A stretch of DNA of 64,000 nucleotides from Silurus meridionalis. Taxonomy: Eukaryota; Chordata; Actinopteri; Siluriformes; Siluridae. The translations under genes were made by a program, and so were the position numbers. The stretch is taken from positions 15,990,500 to 16,054,499 of the forward strand of contig NC_060890.1 of the NCBI RefSeq assembly GCF_014805685.1, given 5' to 3'. Positions 1-13,137 of the stretch are shown here, piece after piece. The notes beneath the pieces were generated by a model that made no database searches, was not told where the DNA came from, and worked only from the letters and a program-made list of their open reading frames with translations. Positions within the stretch are counted from its first letter, which is position 1. Each line of letters opens with the position of its first letter.

Positions 1-117
1 AATTTAGATATTGTGATAAATCATATCAAAATATTTAGTTAGCAAACCTGAATATAATGATACCGTATAATCTTCATCAAAAATGTTTTTATTTGAATTT
101 ACAATTCACACACACAT

Positions 118-122
<5 letters not shown>

Positions 123-170
<48 letters not shown>
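123..170. repeat. CA microsatellite
   Basis: Perfect CA run. Confidence 0.95.
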
Positions 171-174
<4 letters not shown>

Positions 175-3100
175 GAAACACAAACAGTCATAGTGTCTAG
201 GACATGGAACAGGAGATCAGGGTTGTCGTGGAAACAGGCCTTTATTGATTAAATGGTTATCACTCAGCTCATATACTTCAGAGGTGATAGTCTTTCTCCC
301 TCTCACATATGTGAGCCAGAGACACTTCCAAATGTGTGTATTTTGACCCACAGCTTCCAACCAACAGGAATGATAATATGATTTTCAGTATTCGAACAGC
401 TGCACTGCTACTCAGGTCTATTCAATGCATTACATTATCTGTCATGCTGCTTTTCTGAATTCTGATAATCATATCGATCATTTTATGAATAAATAATCCG
501 CTAATTGTAGCTCATACTTGATGACGTAGAGAAAAAAGTCTTCATGTTTGCAGAGAGACACAGGCTCATTTTGCTTGAAAAGTCATTGTGTGGTGTCTAT
601 ATGGAGTTAGTACCTTCCTTTACTCGTGTTTTTATTTCCTGAGGAGAATGTAACATGGTTTTGATTGTGGTTTTAGCAAAACAAGCGTCATGGCTTAAAT
701 GAACACTCAGCGATTTAGCTGGAAGTCAGCCGAAGCTGCTGGTTTTGTAACTTAAACCCCAAACAAATACAGCCTCTCCCTTTAGCAGTCTCTAAAACCA
801 AACCATGAAACATATGCATGTGTGCTGCCAAAGCTACAATAGCAGAATGCTAGTGCAAAAGCTTTCTACCCTGAACCACAACTTTTCTGATCAGTCATCC
901 ACGACATGCTTTTTCCTCCCAGAATAATGAAATATTCACACTATCATATATTGTACAAGTAGTTGGTGTGATCATCATCTATTAGTACTCAGTAACAGGC
1001 CTCATCCTGAGTATAAATGCAAAGGATCCTGAGCCTTTTTCAGGAAATTGGACTTGGTCTGAAGGCATTTTGAAATAATGTATATATGTCATCATGTTCT
1101 TTAAATGATCTTGTTCTGTTCTGGTCTGGTCTGACTGCACTGTTAGTAATTACCATAGGTGTCTCTAGGAAGGCTTTTTTGGTGCATGTGAAGAAGAGAT
1201 CATTAGGCGTGTGGACAGGTCTAGCCTGATGGAGAGATGCTATTTACTTGAATGCATGTGGGAATTTTTTCGTCCGTCCCAGAGAAGATCCGATTAATCA
1301 CACGCATGTCCGACACAAGCTGTGTGTATGTAAGAATGTCGGAATGTACAGTATTACAACTGGCAGAACATTTGCCTGTGTGTAATGTGTTTGTCTTTCT
1401 GAGTGGCCTAAGCAGAGAGTAGGATTTTGAAGAATGTAAATACAGAAGCTACGTAAACTCCTTATAGGGATGGACGTATGTTGTGGATATGCGTGGGTTT
1501 TGCAAGTTCTTCTTAATTCTCCTGAGACATTCCCTCTGCTCAGGAAAAAATGAGTGTGAAATGGCTGAACTGATTGAATAGGTTTTAATGAAAGGAACGT
1601 CTTGGCACTCTACATAGTTTGATATATAATAGACTGTCTGACTTCACTATGTCCACATTGTAGCAAGCCATGAAGCATCTTCTACAAGACAACACGTGCT
1701 GTGTGAGCTGAGTGGCGCTAGTAGATGTTAGTGGATGTCACTTGAGACAGTTAAGATTTATTTCTGGCTTTGCACCAGTGTGTCAGATGCCAAAGTGGAC
1801 TTTTAGCCAAGCGATACTGTTATTGACAGCAAAAATGTGATTAAATCAACTTTAGTTATGACCAGAGTGGACAATTATATTATATTTAATAATTATGAGG
1901 TTATATTTACCTCTTGTTTGTAACTTGCAACAAAACAAAAAGAGCTGAGGTTGCAAGAAACCCTTATGAGCACTGCAATGCTAAATGCTGTCATGTGAAG
2001 GGAAACATATCAGGTCGAACAAAGTTCAACAGGAAGTCTTGGACGCATTCGCCAAAGTCACGACCCCGGAAGCAGATTATTTCAGAAAAATATTGGCAGA
2101 AATTCCACTATTGTGACCATGTCACGAGAAGGGATTGCAAACACAGATCTGTACTGTGAGTTTGTGTGTGTGTGTGAGAGATGGGACACCAAGCAGAGTC
2201 AGACATAGGGTGCTCTGTTTTAATCAGAGCGCTCACACACAGTGGCGTTCAGTGCGCAGCACACCCGGCGATGCCACTCAGAGGGAGAGATTCTGATGAA
2301 TAAGTATGGTTTCTCAAGGCTTCTTTATCAAAGAAGATCTTGTTTCAACTTCAGCAGATATTTTAGCACTGTGTTGCACTACTTTATGATATAGTCATAA
2401 ATGCGTTATGTCCAAATATATTCCACTTACAGCCAGTAGTGGAAAATCTCAAGCAAGTTCTGCAGAGAAAGTTTTATATCTTGAACAGATACAGACAAAC
2501 ATCTCCCAAATAAACTTTCCTGCTGTCTATATTTATGCTTTACTTGAATTTACTTTTAATATTCTTTATTTGTCTTGGTACAAAGAACAAGGTAGTGTTT
2601 GAAAGAACAGCAGCATTTGACTGGCTGAAGGTTGAGGCAGTGTGTATTGAAATAGTAAAGATACAGAATATAAATAAAACGAAATACATGCAACTCCTGA
2701 ATGATCTGAAGACCAGTGTAAGGTAAGGGTCAGTCAACAGGCCTTGTGTTTTCACTTCCTATTTTCCCCCTCATCTTTTAAAGCCTAGAGTTTTAGAGGA
2801 CACAGAAATGCATTCATTTAACTTTCTTACTTGGGAAGAAGACTATTTAGAGTCCTCTCTGTACTGGCACACAGGTGATGGATGGAACCTGCGTATTCAA
2901 GTTATCCTCCTCACAAACAGGGTTTGAACTTGATTGTATTCTTAGACCTTGACTGATTATACTAGCCTGAGGATTCTTTTTACTACAAAACACTTCTGGA
3001 AGTTGATTTGAATACGGTCATTTGCTTAATGCTGTAAATATAAGAAGTATTGCAAACAGAGGCAACACTTGCTCTTACTCTCATTGATCCATCTGTTGTA

Positions 3101-3596
3101 ATCTGCTGTAATTCTAAATTAATGCTGGAAAGTACAAGTGGAAGTTTCTAGAAGCTTCTGGATAGTTTAATAGACGTATTTAATTGTGTGATTTTAAAAA
3201 AGCGCATAGAAATTTCTGTAACGACACGGCTTGTTTTGATAGTTAAACGTTTATATTTATAATAAATATTATATTAGTTTGTATTAGATTTGGTTCTGTA
3301 GTATGAGCACTTCTATAAAAAAAAACCTATAGTGGGCACTCAAAATAAGGCAAAGCTAATAATGTAAGGATAAACTTTTAAAAATGTATTTCACAATTAT
3401 GGATCTGAGCATCAAAATTTTGCAATGCTGATGTGTTTAGTTTTGTCGATCAAAGTTTGTTAAGCTTTGATAGTGGAATTCTTAGGTTTGATAGTTAAAT
3501 CCGTATCAGTTATTTAGTTATTTAATTTTATCTGTAGAGACCATTCCATTGTACGGCAGAAAGTCTGGTCCAGAAAAAGGTCTGGGTCCAGGCTGA

Positions 3597-3620
3597 GTGT
3601 GTGTGTGTGTGTGTGTGTGT
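3597..3620. repeat. GT microsatellite
   Basis: Perfect GT run. Confidence 0.95.
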
Positions 3621-4029
3621 CTTCCCATAAGGCATAAGCCACTTATTTGTCCTGGCAGGTAAATGTCACATATGGGAGTGTTGCCTAGCTACAAAAATCA
3701 AATGTCATTATCCCAATGAGCAGAGGAGTGCTTGAGATTCCTTACAATTTCATTTCCCTATAGGCTGAGCTCACATGGCTTTTTGTGTAAGTGCAGGCCT
3801 GGTCTTCCTTGCATGCTCTGTTTCTTCATAATAAACTAAAACTTTAAGCCTATATTAGCTGGTTTTATACAGACGGCCTTTGCAGTTTTTTTTATTTGAC
3901 TCTTTAACGGCTATAGCTTTAAAAAGACCATTGAAAAACATTGACCTCAAAATATAATATATTTAAAACTTATTTTCTTTTGTAAGTTTGAGTAGGTTTG
4001 GGGACAAGTTGACCATCAGTCACAAACTA

Positions 4030-4058
4030 AACACACACACACACACACACACACACAC
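4030..4058. repeat. CA microsatellite
   Basis: Perfect AC run. Confidence 0.95.
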
Positions 4059-4644
4059 CTTTCAGGAGAGCTGCGTCATACCCATTGTGTTTATTAAAAG
4101 CCGGTGTGTTCTGGTTTCCTGAGCTGCCTAAGGACATCCAAACTAAAATACAGGACACTACACACCCACATCCACTAAGAAATGAGTAGTATATGCTCAC
4201 TTCAACCTTTCACAGGAGGGCCATGCTGAGGGTCACAGAGAACTAGATAAGAATCCTCTCTGTGTGTTTGTGTGTTATGAAGTACAGGTGTATTCTGTAT
4301 GTAATACAACATATATGCATATTATTTCCTCTGATCATTCAAAATCAAAACCTGGAATATAAAACCTTTCATTATTTTGGTGCGTGGATACAAATCCCCC
4401 GTATTTGCTTGGATTAACAATGTTTTTCTCTGTGCTGATCTTTTAGTTAGTTAACCATTTTAAATTGGCTGAAATCAAATCTGCCCCTCTGTACACACAG
4501 CATTCCACAGCTCATTTCTCTCCCTTTCCCAGCAACAGAAAGTCTGCCTATTTTCTGATTGGGTTCAAAATTTTAGCAAGTCTCGTCCTTAAATCCTGAT
4601 ATGGAAAATAAGGAAATTAGAAGATTTACTACTTCAGTGTATAT

Positions 4645-4914
4645 CTTCTTCTTCTTCTTTCGGCTTCTCCCATTAGGGGTTGCAACAGCAGATCATCCGT
4701 CTCCATACCCCACTGTCCTCCACATCTGCTTCTTTCAACCCAACTACCTGCATGTCTTCCCTCACCACATCCATAAACCTTCTCCTTGGCCTCTTTTCCT
4801 CCTTCCTGGTGGCTCCATCCTCAGCATTCTCCTACCACTATACCCCATGTCCCTCCTCTGCACATGTCCAAACCATCTCAATCAGGCCTCCTTCACCTTG
4901 TCTCCAAAACGTCC
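4645..4914 (-). mobile_element. 3' fragment of an RTE-clade element, minus strand
   Basis: Read on the minus strand, this matches the last 270 bases of the same LINE: the GRFGDKVKEA/WFGHVQ region, then TGTGGAGGACAGTGGGG-like sequence, the AACCCCTAATGGGAG motif and a GAA-rich tail. Only the 3' end is present, as is typical of incomplete reverse transcription. It lies in zeb1 intron 1. Confidence 0.8.
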
Positions 4915-7900
4915 AGACTTACACCACAGTGTGGTTAAATGCTAAAGTCTAATTGGCCAGAAGTGGGTGTTATTCTTGTCTAACCACACAGGTAGTTCCG
5001 GTCATGTACATGAACAATAGGTTATTATTAATGTGCTCGTTCTAATCTGTTATTGTTTCTATAGTAACAGCTCATACACGAGGACTTGCACAGCAGATGC
5101 TTCACATAATGTGAGTCTAATAATACGCAGAAAATGTGCTGGATAAAAAAACTCTGTAATCATTGGTGTCACCGTATTTGTAAGGGGAAAAAAAAGTCAT
5201 GGTTCTTTGCGTAGTTTATCTGCCTGGGAAAGTCTTTAGTAAGTGTGCTTTATGATTTCCCAGTAAATTGACAAGCTGTGTTTTTAGAGAGAAAGAAAGA
5301 GAAAACTGACGGGGAAAAAAACAAAACAAGTGATACCGGTAAGGGAATGACCGCGGTTTATCGGTTGTAAAGCAGATTACAAAAACCAGGACCTCAAAAA
5401 GAGACTCTTTACTTGTAGCCCACTTTTTAAAAAACACTTCCAACAATCACAGAATGATTGCAGATTTGGAAGTTGTTTTTTTTCACATCACCTACTCACT
5501 ACACACACAGGCTGATTAAATTCAATTAGTCATTACAGCATTATAATAACAGCGACAGCAGGTACAAAAATTCACATTATATTTGCACGTCACAATATTA
5601 TAATTAAACGTCTAAAAAGAAATTCATAGAAAATAAATAAATTGGATAATGTGATCACAGTTTTGTGTGTGAAACAAATGGCTGGATTGTCAGGAACAGA
5701 AACCTGCTAGAAACTTTCAAAAGTTGTCATACAAACATTTTCTTACAGGCCTCACCTTGTATAAGGCTTAAGTGATTTCCAGATTTATACAGCTTTTGTA
5801 ACAATATGTTAAATTCACTATTTTGTATATGTTATACTTGTATTAAAAAAATAAATCTTTATTTTTTTGGAACATACCCAGGCATGTAAAAAGTGGTGGG
5901 AACATGACTCTAGTGTCTGACCCTATTTTAGGTTATGCCTATGAAGCCATTAGATACACTCATTCATTTTCCCATTTTTTTTTTTTTAGCATTTAGTGCA
6001 AAGCGACATTTTTCAAATCAGCCATTTTGCGTTATGCGATTAGTAATGACTAGGGTGTTTACATGCACATGCCTGTGTGTTTAAGGAGAGGAATGTTCAC
6101 ACAATGGTCAAAAGGAAAGAAAGATAGCTGACCTGTGTCAAGCTTTTTAATTAGTTGCAGTGCTGCTCTTTTCATCTCTGTCTTCCTGATTGACCCCGAT
6201 AGACTGCCCTATTTCTCAAGCCTGGTTAGTTTTACATATCCTACCCTGTTCCACCAAACACAGACTGCCTCTGCTCTCAAGGCTGATTGGGCTTTCTGTC
6301 TTTCTCTGTGTGTGTGTGTGTGTGGTTCACTCAGAGATAAAGAAAAATGACGTGTGACGGTTCAGGCAGTGAGTTACTGTATATGAAAGTACAATAAGAT
6401 AAGAGTATAATGAGATGTTTTATATAAATTGTAATGAGATCGGATCAGGGGTCTGCTGTGTGTTACTGCTTCTGACCGTTCTGAAAGTAGAAGATTTCAA
6501 AAAAACGACCCCCTCTAAAAAAAGAAAGTAAAATCTGCACCGCTAGCATTAATGCGCATTTGTTTACCTTTGCATATGTGTATTTGAACATACATGCACG
6601 TGTGTACCTGCTTGCGGCGTCTTTCCACTCTTTAAGTGTCAGGCTGTCTGACTCGTCTTTATGAGATCTGACCTTTAAAAACAAGTGCACACGTGCATTC
6701 ACACACATACACACACACACACACTTGCAATTCCTTCCACTTTCTACCCTCTCATGTCTTCCCCCACTTCTCTCTTTCTCTGTCTTCACCCCTGCCGCCC
6801 ATTCTCTGTCCCATTCTGTGAGGCCGAGTGTGTGTGACAGTGTCTTGCCTCAAGCTTGATCTCTCAGTAAAGATGTGCATTGTCTCTGACAACGATGCTT
6901 TGTCTTTTTAAGTCATTAGCAGTTTTTTGTACATGCCTTTCCCTGTCCTAGTCCGCTGTCTTGCTGTCTCTTGTCCTTCTAATTCACATTTTTCATCTCA
7001 CAAGGTCTGATTTGTGTTTATGTGCTGTGACTTACATCTTGCCTGTTTTATGGTGTAGTAATGCTTTATACTGTTAATGCTGCACATGACATCACGCAGA
7101 ACTAAACCTGATCAGGTCAGAGGTAAATAAAAACAGCTTTTGTTTTTTTAGGGTATGAAGTATAACAGCGGTTTATTCATAGCTGATAAAGTAAAAAAAA
7201 AAAAAAAAAAAGGTGGTAGTGATAATAGTATAATACCGGAACAACTTTATACCAGCATTGCCAAATCCCTCTTGAGTTGCATTTGATTTGAATGTTAGCA
7301 TGTCTATGATTGTATAAAGCTGCATTTGCGCTAAATCAGCAAAGCAGGTAAAAAAAAAAAAAAATCACACAAACTGCTACCATCCACGGAGGTGTGGCAA
7401 ACAAGTGCATCCTCTGAGGCATGTAAAGCCAGCCAACCAGATCTTTTAAGGCTTCCGCTTACGCAGCATCAAATGATTGGCTAGTGTCACCGGGATTGAC
7501 AGCAAAGAGAGCGTATATGCCATTCCTCCCTCCAGAGACATAGATCATTTCAACTTAGCTTGTATGTTTTGCATCAATTAACACAATTGGTCATTTATCT
7601 AAAAAAAAAACCCACAGGTGTTTCAATAGATGTAGGTTAGGCAACTAAGTGAACAGTGAAACTTATTCATGTATGTCTCTCACATTCACACAGGCCTATA
7701 ACCAAGGACCTGTAGCTGTGTGTTCCGATATATTTATCATGTTAGCAAGTGTGTGGTTGACATAACAGGCACAAAGGAAATTGCACAAACACACATGCAC
7801 ACACAACTGTCCATAATGGCCCACATATTTTTATTAATAAACCTGGATATATAGGTCATGTGCATATATGTGCACACATTGAGTACACCAAGCATAATCA

Positions 7901-9505
7901 CCCAATCCCCTACCCCTGCTTGTGTATTTGAAAAATAAAACAAAACAACAACTTTGTATCAGATGTGAGTATAAAGACAACAGTTCCATTTTAACGCACT
8001 GTGAATAGCACAAGCAGTAAAGACCATGATTGTTTAAACACGCCGGCTTAAAACAGTATGCTTTCCTCCGGTAAAGCAACCTTCACTCTGCTTATACTTC
8101 TGTTTTCCTTTCTTTGTCTGACTCAGCTCACCTGGCGTTGTATCGGGGAAATGCCCTGCAAGCACATGCTCACGCGCACACCCACCCACACACATACACA
8201 CACACACACACACTCACACAAACACACTCAGAGCAATGTGAATAACCAAGCTTTCCTGGTTACCTCATAATAGACAGCACCAGAACTCTGTGTGTGCAGT
8301 AACAGTGTGTAGTAAGTAGCCTTGGCTTGTTTGTTAGTATTTGTTTTTTTGGATGGACAATCCAGACAGTCTCATGTCTAGACTGAAGATTTAATCACTC
8401 GTTTATTGCCCATTTCTGAAGTGGACAGGAGTTCCAGCTTAAATGCTGAAGTGTGTATATGAGTGTGTAAAACACAGGTATCTGGGTATACATTCATTAC
8501 AAAAAGCACAGGAAAAGGATCCTATAAATAGATTGTTTTTTCCTCACTGAGTCTCTTTACAGTCAGCAAGTAAAGAGGAAGAAAGATACAACGAGGCTTC
8601 AAGTGAATCACACGGCTAACTGAAAACCAAAACAACAAATAGAATGGGAAAGAATAAATCTACTTATTAAAATACATGTTGGTTCTGTAGTACAGTAAAT
8701 GCACAGTATAGCAGGATGAATTCCCCTATTTCCTGTTAACGCAGGTGTGAGCTGGTTCCTGTGTATTCTCACCAGTCAGGTTGGTCATGTCATTGCCAGT
8801 GCTAAATTTATAGCAATGATAGCACCGGGACATTCCCTCTTCACTAGGTGCATACCGACACCGATATTCATAATTATTGTGAGTAAAAACGAAATCACAA
8901 TTATTCAGACAGAATTGCATCTTAATATTTACTTAAACAAAAGCTGCTTTCCACAGTGTATATTGCAAAACCGCTGTTTTTGAAAATATATATATATGTA
9001 TATCTTTCAAATTAAATACGACTGCTCCATGAGCATGTTATATTTACTTCATCGTTAAATAATTAATCAAATTAGACTCTTGGTATATCAGTACTTACAT
9101 GCCCAAATCAATACAAGGATAGGGGAGCTTGTTTTCTAACCAACTGATCAATCAAAAATGAGATCTGTAACATTACCCAGTTGATCAACTTTCATTATCT
9201 GATATCACAATCAAATATGACTCTTAAACAAATCCAAAACCTCACGGTTGCGAGTTATTGTGCCGTTTTACTGGGTTCTCTTATCAGATATTACAGTGTG
9301 CTCATGTGTTTTCTTGAACAGAAATCCCTCCCACATGATACAGGGAAATCACAAACAGAAAGTGATTCTGAAAGAGAGAGAGAGAAAAAAAAAGAAGTGA
9401 AACCAGGGAAGGGGGTGTCCAGATTATCAAGCATGCCAATAGGTAGTGAACACTGACCAGGAGGCATGACAGATGTTTCCTCACTTTACCTTCAACATAG
9501 TGTAA

Positions 9506-9573
9506 AGAGAGCGAGAGAGAGAGAGAGAGAGAGGGAGGGAGGGAGTTAGGGAGGGAGGGAGGGAAAGGGGGGT
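9506..9573 (+). repeat. Purine tract with GGGA tandem repeats
   Basis: A GA run is followed by many GGGA units from 9533 and a final G run. It provides at least eight GGG groups with 1- to 5-base spacers on the + strand. Confidence 0.85.
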
Positions 9574-9717
9574 GCAGAACGCAAGCTGTCAGTGGTCTGA
9601 TAAAGTGATAAATGAATGATAAAGCAACATACCTCCCGAAGCTTATACCATAACCTACACAGCGCTTTAACCATGAAAGGCATTTACACTTTAGCCTTTT
9701 AATTTTTTCTTATTGGA

Positions 9718-9721
<4 letters not shown>

Positions 9722-9777
<56 letters not shown>

Positions 9778-9780
9778 GTG
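9722..9780. repeat. GT microsatellite
   Basis: A GT run with one C interruption near its end. Confidence 0.95.
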
Positions 9781-11189
9781 TGCTGGGAACATTATGCCCG
9801 TGAATGGGGCTGGTCTTACCTCAAACGTAAACAGAGTCGAGTCAGCACTGCAGCACAGATGAATCTCTGGCTGTGTTATCATAGCGCAGGTATGATCGCG
9901 TTCTCTGGCCATATTTAGAAGAGCTCAGTCTAACAGAACATGATTAGCTCAAAATACACACACACACATGCATACACACACATATCCTCTTTCACCTCTG
10001 TATACATCAGTGCTTTTATTTACAGTGAGAAAAAAGCAGTGCATTTCCGGTGTATATAAAGGACTGCACAAAGTTTTGGCCTCAGCAAACCCCTGGTGCT
10101 GTACCGATACAAGAGTTTTACATGCTACTGGGTCCTGCTCTTGCTCACATTTTGTAAAGCAGCTAATGGTTTTTACAGTGGTAGCATTCGCAGCACCAGT
10201 CCGCTTGTTGATGATTGGTTACACATCCTATGTCACATTGATGCGCTGTTTTAATATTCAAACTTCCCAAATGCCGGTTTCTAGGGTTTGATTACATCCT
10301 TACAAATGTATGTTTTGTCAATAAGGTTTATTATTTTCACATTAGAAGTGACAAAAGTCAATGTTCATCTTTTTATACCAAAATGATGTCTTTACCAGTT
10401 TGTGAAAAGTTGTCTTGTGTTGGTTCCTGTTTGGGCCAAGCTTAAATTTACAGTGGAAAAAAACGCCTCATGGGTTTATGTGTGTTTGTGAGTGTGTGTA
10501 ATTTATACTAGACGTAGTATGAGAATTACGAGTAAGAGTAACCTATTAATACGGGTTACCTTTTACTGGATCATTTTGCACATGACTTCTAACACCAATA
10601 GTTAGGGTGAACTGTAAAAGAGAGAGAAAGAGAGAGATGAGCACGTCGGGGTTTTTAAAAAAATCTATTTATCACTTGTTCTCTTCCAAATGTAGCTTTC
10701 ACCACAGGCTTTCTAAAACAGCGTCAGGCCACATCCCTCATTATGTTATTGGTAAAAAAGAGAGAGCAGTGAAGAGAGTCAAATGCAGTACACAGCAGGA
10801 TAGTGTACCGCATTATCTGTCACCATTGCATCAGATCTGTCTCTTGGGAATAAAGCGTCTCCTAGAGGCCAGTGCAGGTTTTACAGTTCATTCATATGCA
10901 GTCAAATAAGTCACTTCCACACCCGAACCGAACCCCTTCATAAAGCATTCCCAATCACTCCCAATTATACACCTACTAAATCATATTTTACTTATACCAC
11001 TATAGATGGTAAGCTTATTTGCACCTAGAAATGTATTATTTTAATAATACAGCATGGCTTCAAGGTGTTTTATTTCTATTACACCACAGTGATTTGCCAA
11101 TGATTACAATTTTATATATATCAAAGAATTTCATGCTTTTTAACCATTTCTATTTCTAATATTTATTTCTATTCTATTTAATGTCACAA

Positions 11190-11475
11190 AAGACAAGTTC
11201 AATCCTGTCATCAATTCAAGTCAAGCAACTTTTACAATCATTTCAAAAAAGTACAGCTGCTACAGTAGGGATGGTGCTTCATTAAACAGACTAAAGTTAC
11301 GCAGACCAACAGACAGGACTACAAGTCCATGTGTGCAAACAGTGAAGGGTATTACAACAATTACTATATAACAAGAGCAATCGGAAGAGTGAAATACAGT
11401 GCAGCACCGACCGCTACACAATTCTATTGTGGATTATTGTGGTGCAAAGCAATTCTAATCTAATAATAAATATAT
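11190..11475. repeat. Old dispersed repeat-like segment
   Basis: The string of motifs CAATTCAAGTCAAGC, ATCATTTCA, ACAGCTGCTACAGTA, GGATGGTGCT and ACAGGACTACAAG resembles a widespread fish repeat, remembered only loosely. It carries no coding signal. Confidence 0.35.
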
Positions 11476-12402
11476 ATGATAAGCGATGCAGATGTTGCAC
11501 TTATACTATAACAGACATGAACAGCCATTTTCTCTTCAGGCCTTTTTGTCTCTCGAAACAAAAAATGCCATGTTTGCTATGATATAGAGAAACTGGGAAG
11601 CACAAGATTCCTGATTCTCCCATGTAAGGAAAATTATTACAGCGATTACAAAATGCTGACTCTGGAAAATCATTTCTTACACTTTATATAAATACATCAT
11701 AACAAAAACCATCACCGTATCGATGAGCATAGGTTAAATAACAACACACCAATAAGCTGTTAGTCTCGAAACAATGATTAGTACAACAATCCCATTAAAA
11801 TTATCTTCTTTCTGTTACAGTCAGAACTACGGTCCGAGATGCTGTGCAATAAAATCAATGCCGTTTTAACGGATCCGATTCAATGATTCAACATTGCTGC
11901 GGTATCAGATCTGAAAAGTGCTGCTCATTTTATCCTGATAGTAATTGGTGGAATTATTGTGTAAACGGTGTTCTCTACTTCCATGTGTCTTGTACTACTC
12001 AGACGTTCAGCACTTTGTACAGTTCTCTTCAGGAGTCCTTAAGGAAACATATTCAGCCTCTCTGTAAGGCAATAAAAATAAACATAACTTTAACTGGAAT
12101 AATGTTTTTCTAAAACACATGGCTTAAATGCTTTGTGTGTGTCGGTGTGTGTATGCGTGCATATGGTGACTGGCTTTTGTTTGATGTGACGGTGTTCCGC
12201 TTTCTTGTGGTTATGAATATGTGTGTAAGGCGAAAGCAGAAGACGTCTTGTGTTGTCTGTGTGTATGTGTGCATATTTTGTATGTGCATTAAAGTATTAT
12301 GTGTAAGTGTGTATTTAGACCGAAGATAGCTGAGTTAACAGTGCATATGGTGAAGAGCAAACAGAAGGATTTGTTGTATTATTTCTTCTTTGTGGTATTT
12401 TG

Positions 12403-13065
12403 TGATGTGTGTGAATGAGAGGGAGGGCAGTGGAGTGGTGCAGTTGCAGGGAGAAGAGGTGGAGAAGGTGAAGGAGTTCAGGTACCTGGTTTCAACAGTG
12501 CAATGTAATGGAGAGTGTGTTAGAGAAGTAAAAAAAAGAGTGCAGGCAGGGTGGAGTGGATGAAGAAGAGTGGCAGGAGTTATTTGTGATAGAAGAGTAT
12601 CTGCAAGAGTGAAAGGGAAAGTTTATAGGACTGTGGTGAGACCTGCAATGTTGTATGATTTAGAGACAGTGGCATTGAGTAAAAGACAGGAGGTGGAGCT
12701 AGAGGTAGCAGAGCTGAAGATGTTGAGGTTTTCGTTGGGAGTGACGAGGCTGGACAGGATTAGAAACAAGTTTATTAGAGGTACAGCACATGTAGGACGT
12801 TTTGGAGACAAGGTGAGGGAGGTGTGATTAAGATGGTTTGGACATGTGCAGAGGAGGGACATGGTGTATATTGTAGAAGAATGCTGAGGATGGAGCTGCC
12901 AGGTGGGAGGAAAAGAGGCCAAGGAGGAGGTTTATGGATGTGGTGAGGGAAGACATGCAGGTAGTTGGTTTGAAAGATACAGAAGTAGAGGACAGGGGGG
13001 TATGGAGACGGATGATCTGCTGTGGCGACCCCTAATGGAAGCAGCCATTAAGAATAAGAATAAGA
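12403..13065 (+). mobile_element. 5'-truncated RTE-clade fragment
   Basis: The fragment starts at the same internal point as position 41398 of the larger copy (GAGAGGGAGGGCAGTGGAG) and runs through the KTVVRPAMLY, LGVTRLDRIRN and FRAGTAH-type region to the 3' UTR (TGTGGCGACCCCTAATGG) and an AAGAATAAG tail. It keeps the 3' end that the 39-kb copy has lost. The frame is broken. It is a dead-on-arrival insertion in zeb1 intron 1. Confidence 0.82.
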
Positions 13066-13089
13066 TTATAGGAGCAAAAACGAACACCC

Positions 13090-13092
<3 letters not shown>

Positions 13093-13137
<45 letters not shown>
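13093..13137. repeat. CT microsatellite next to an RTE fragment
   Basis: A CT run 28 bases after the end of the RTE fragment. Confidence 0.95.

Noticed and set aside
9691..9918. Cys/Val- and His/Thr-repeat open frames
   Set aside because: These are translations of GT/CA microsatellites, as are similar frames near 8.2, 55.3 and 55.8 kb.
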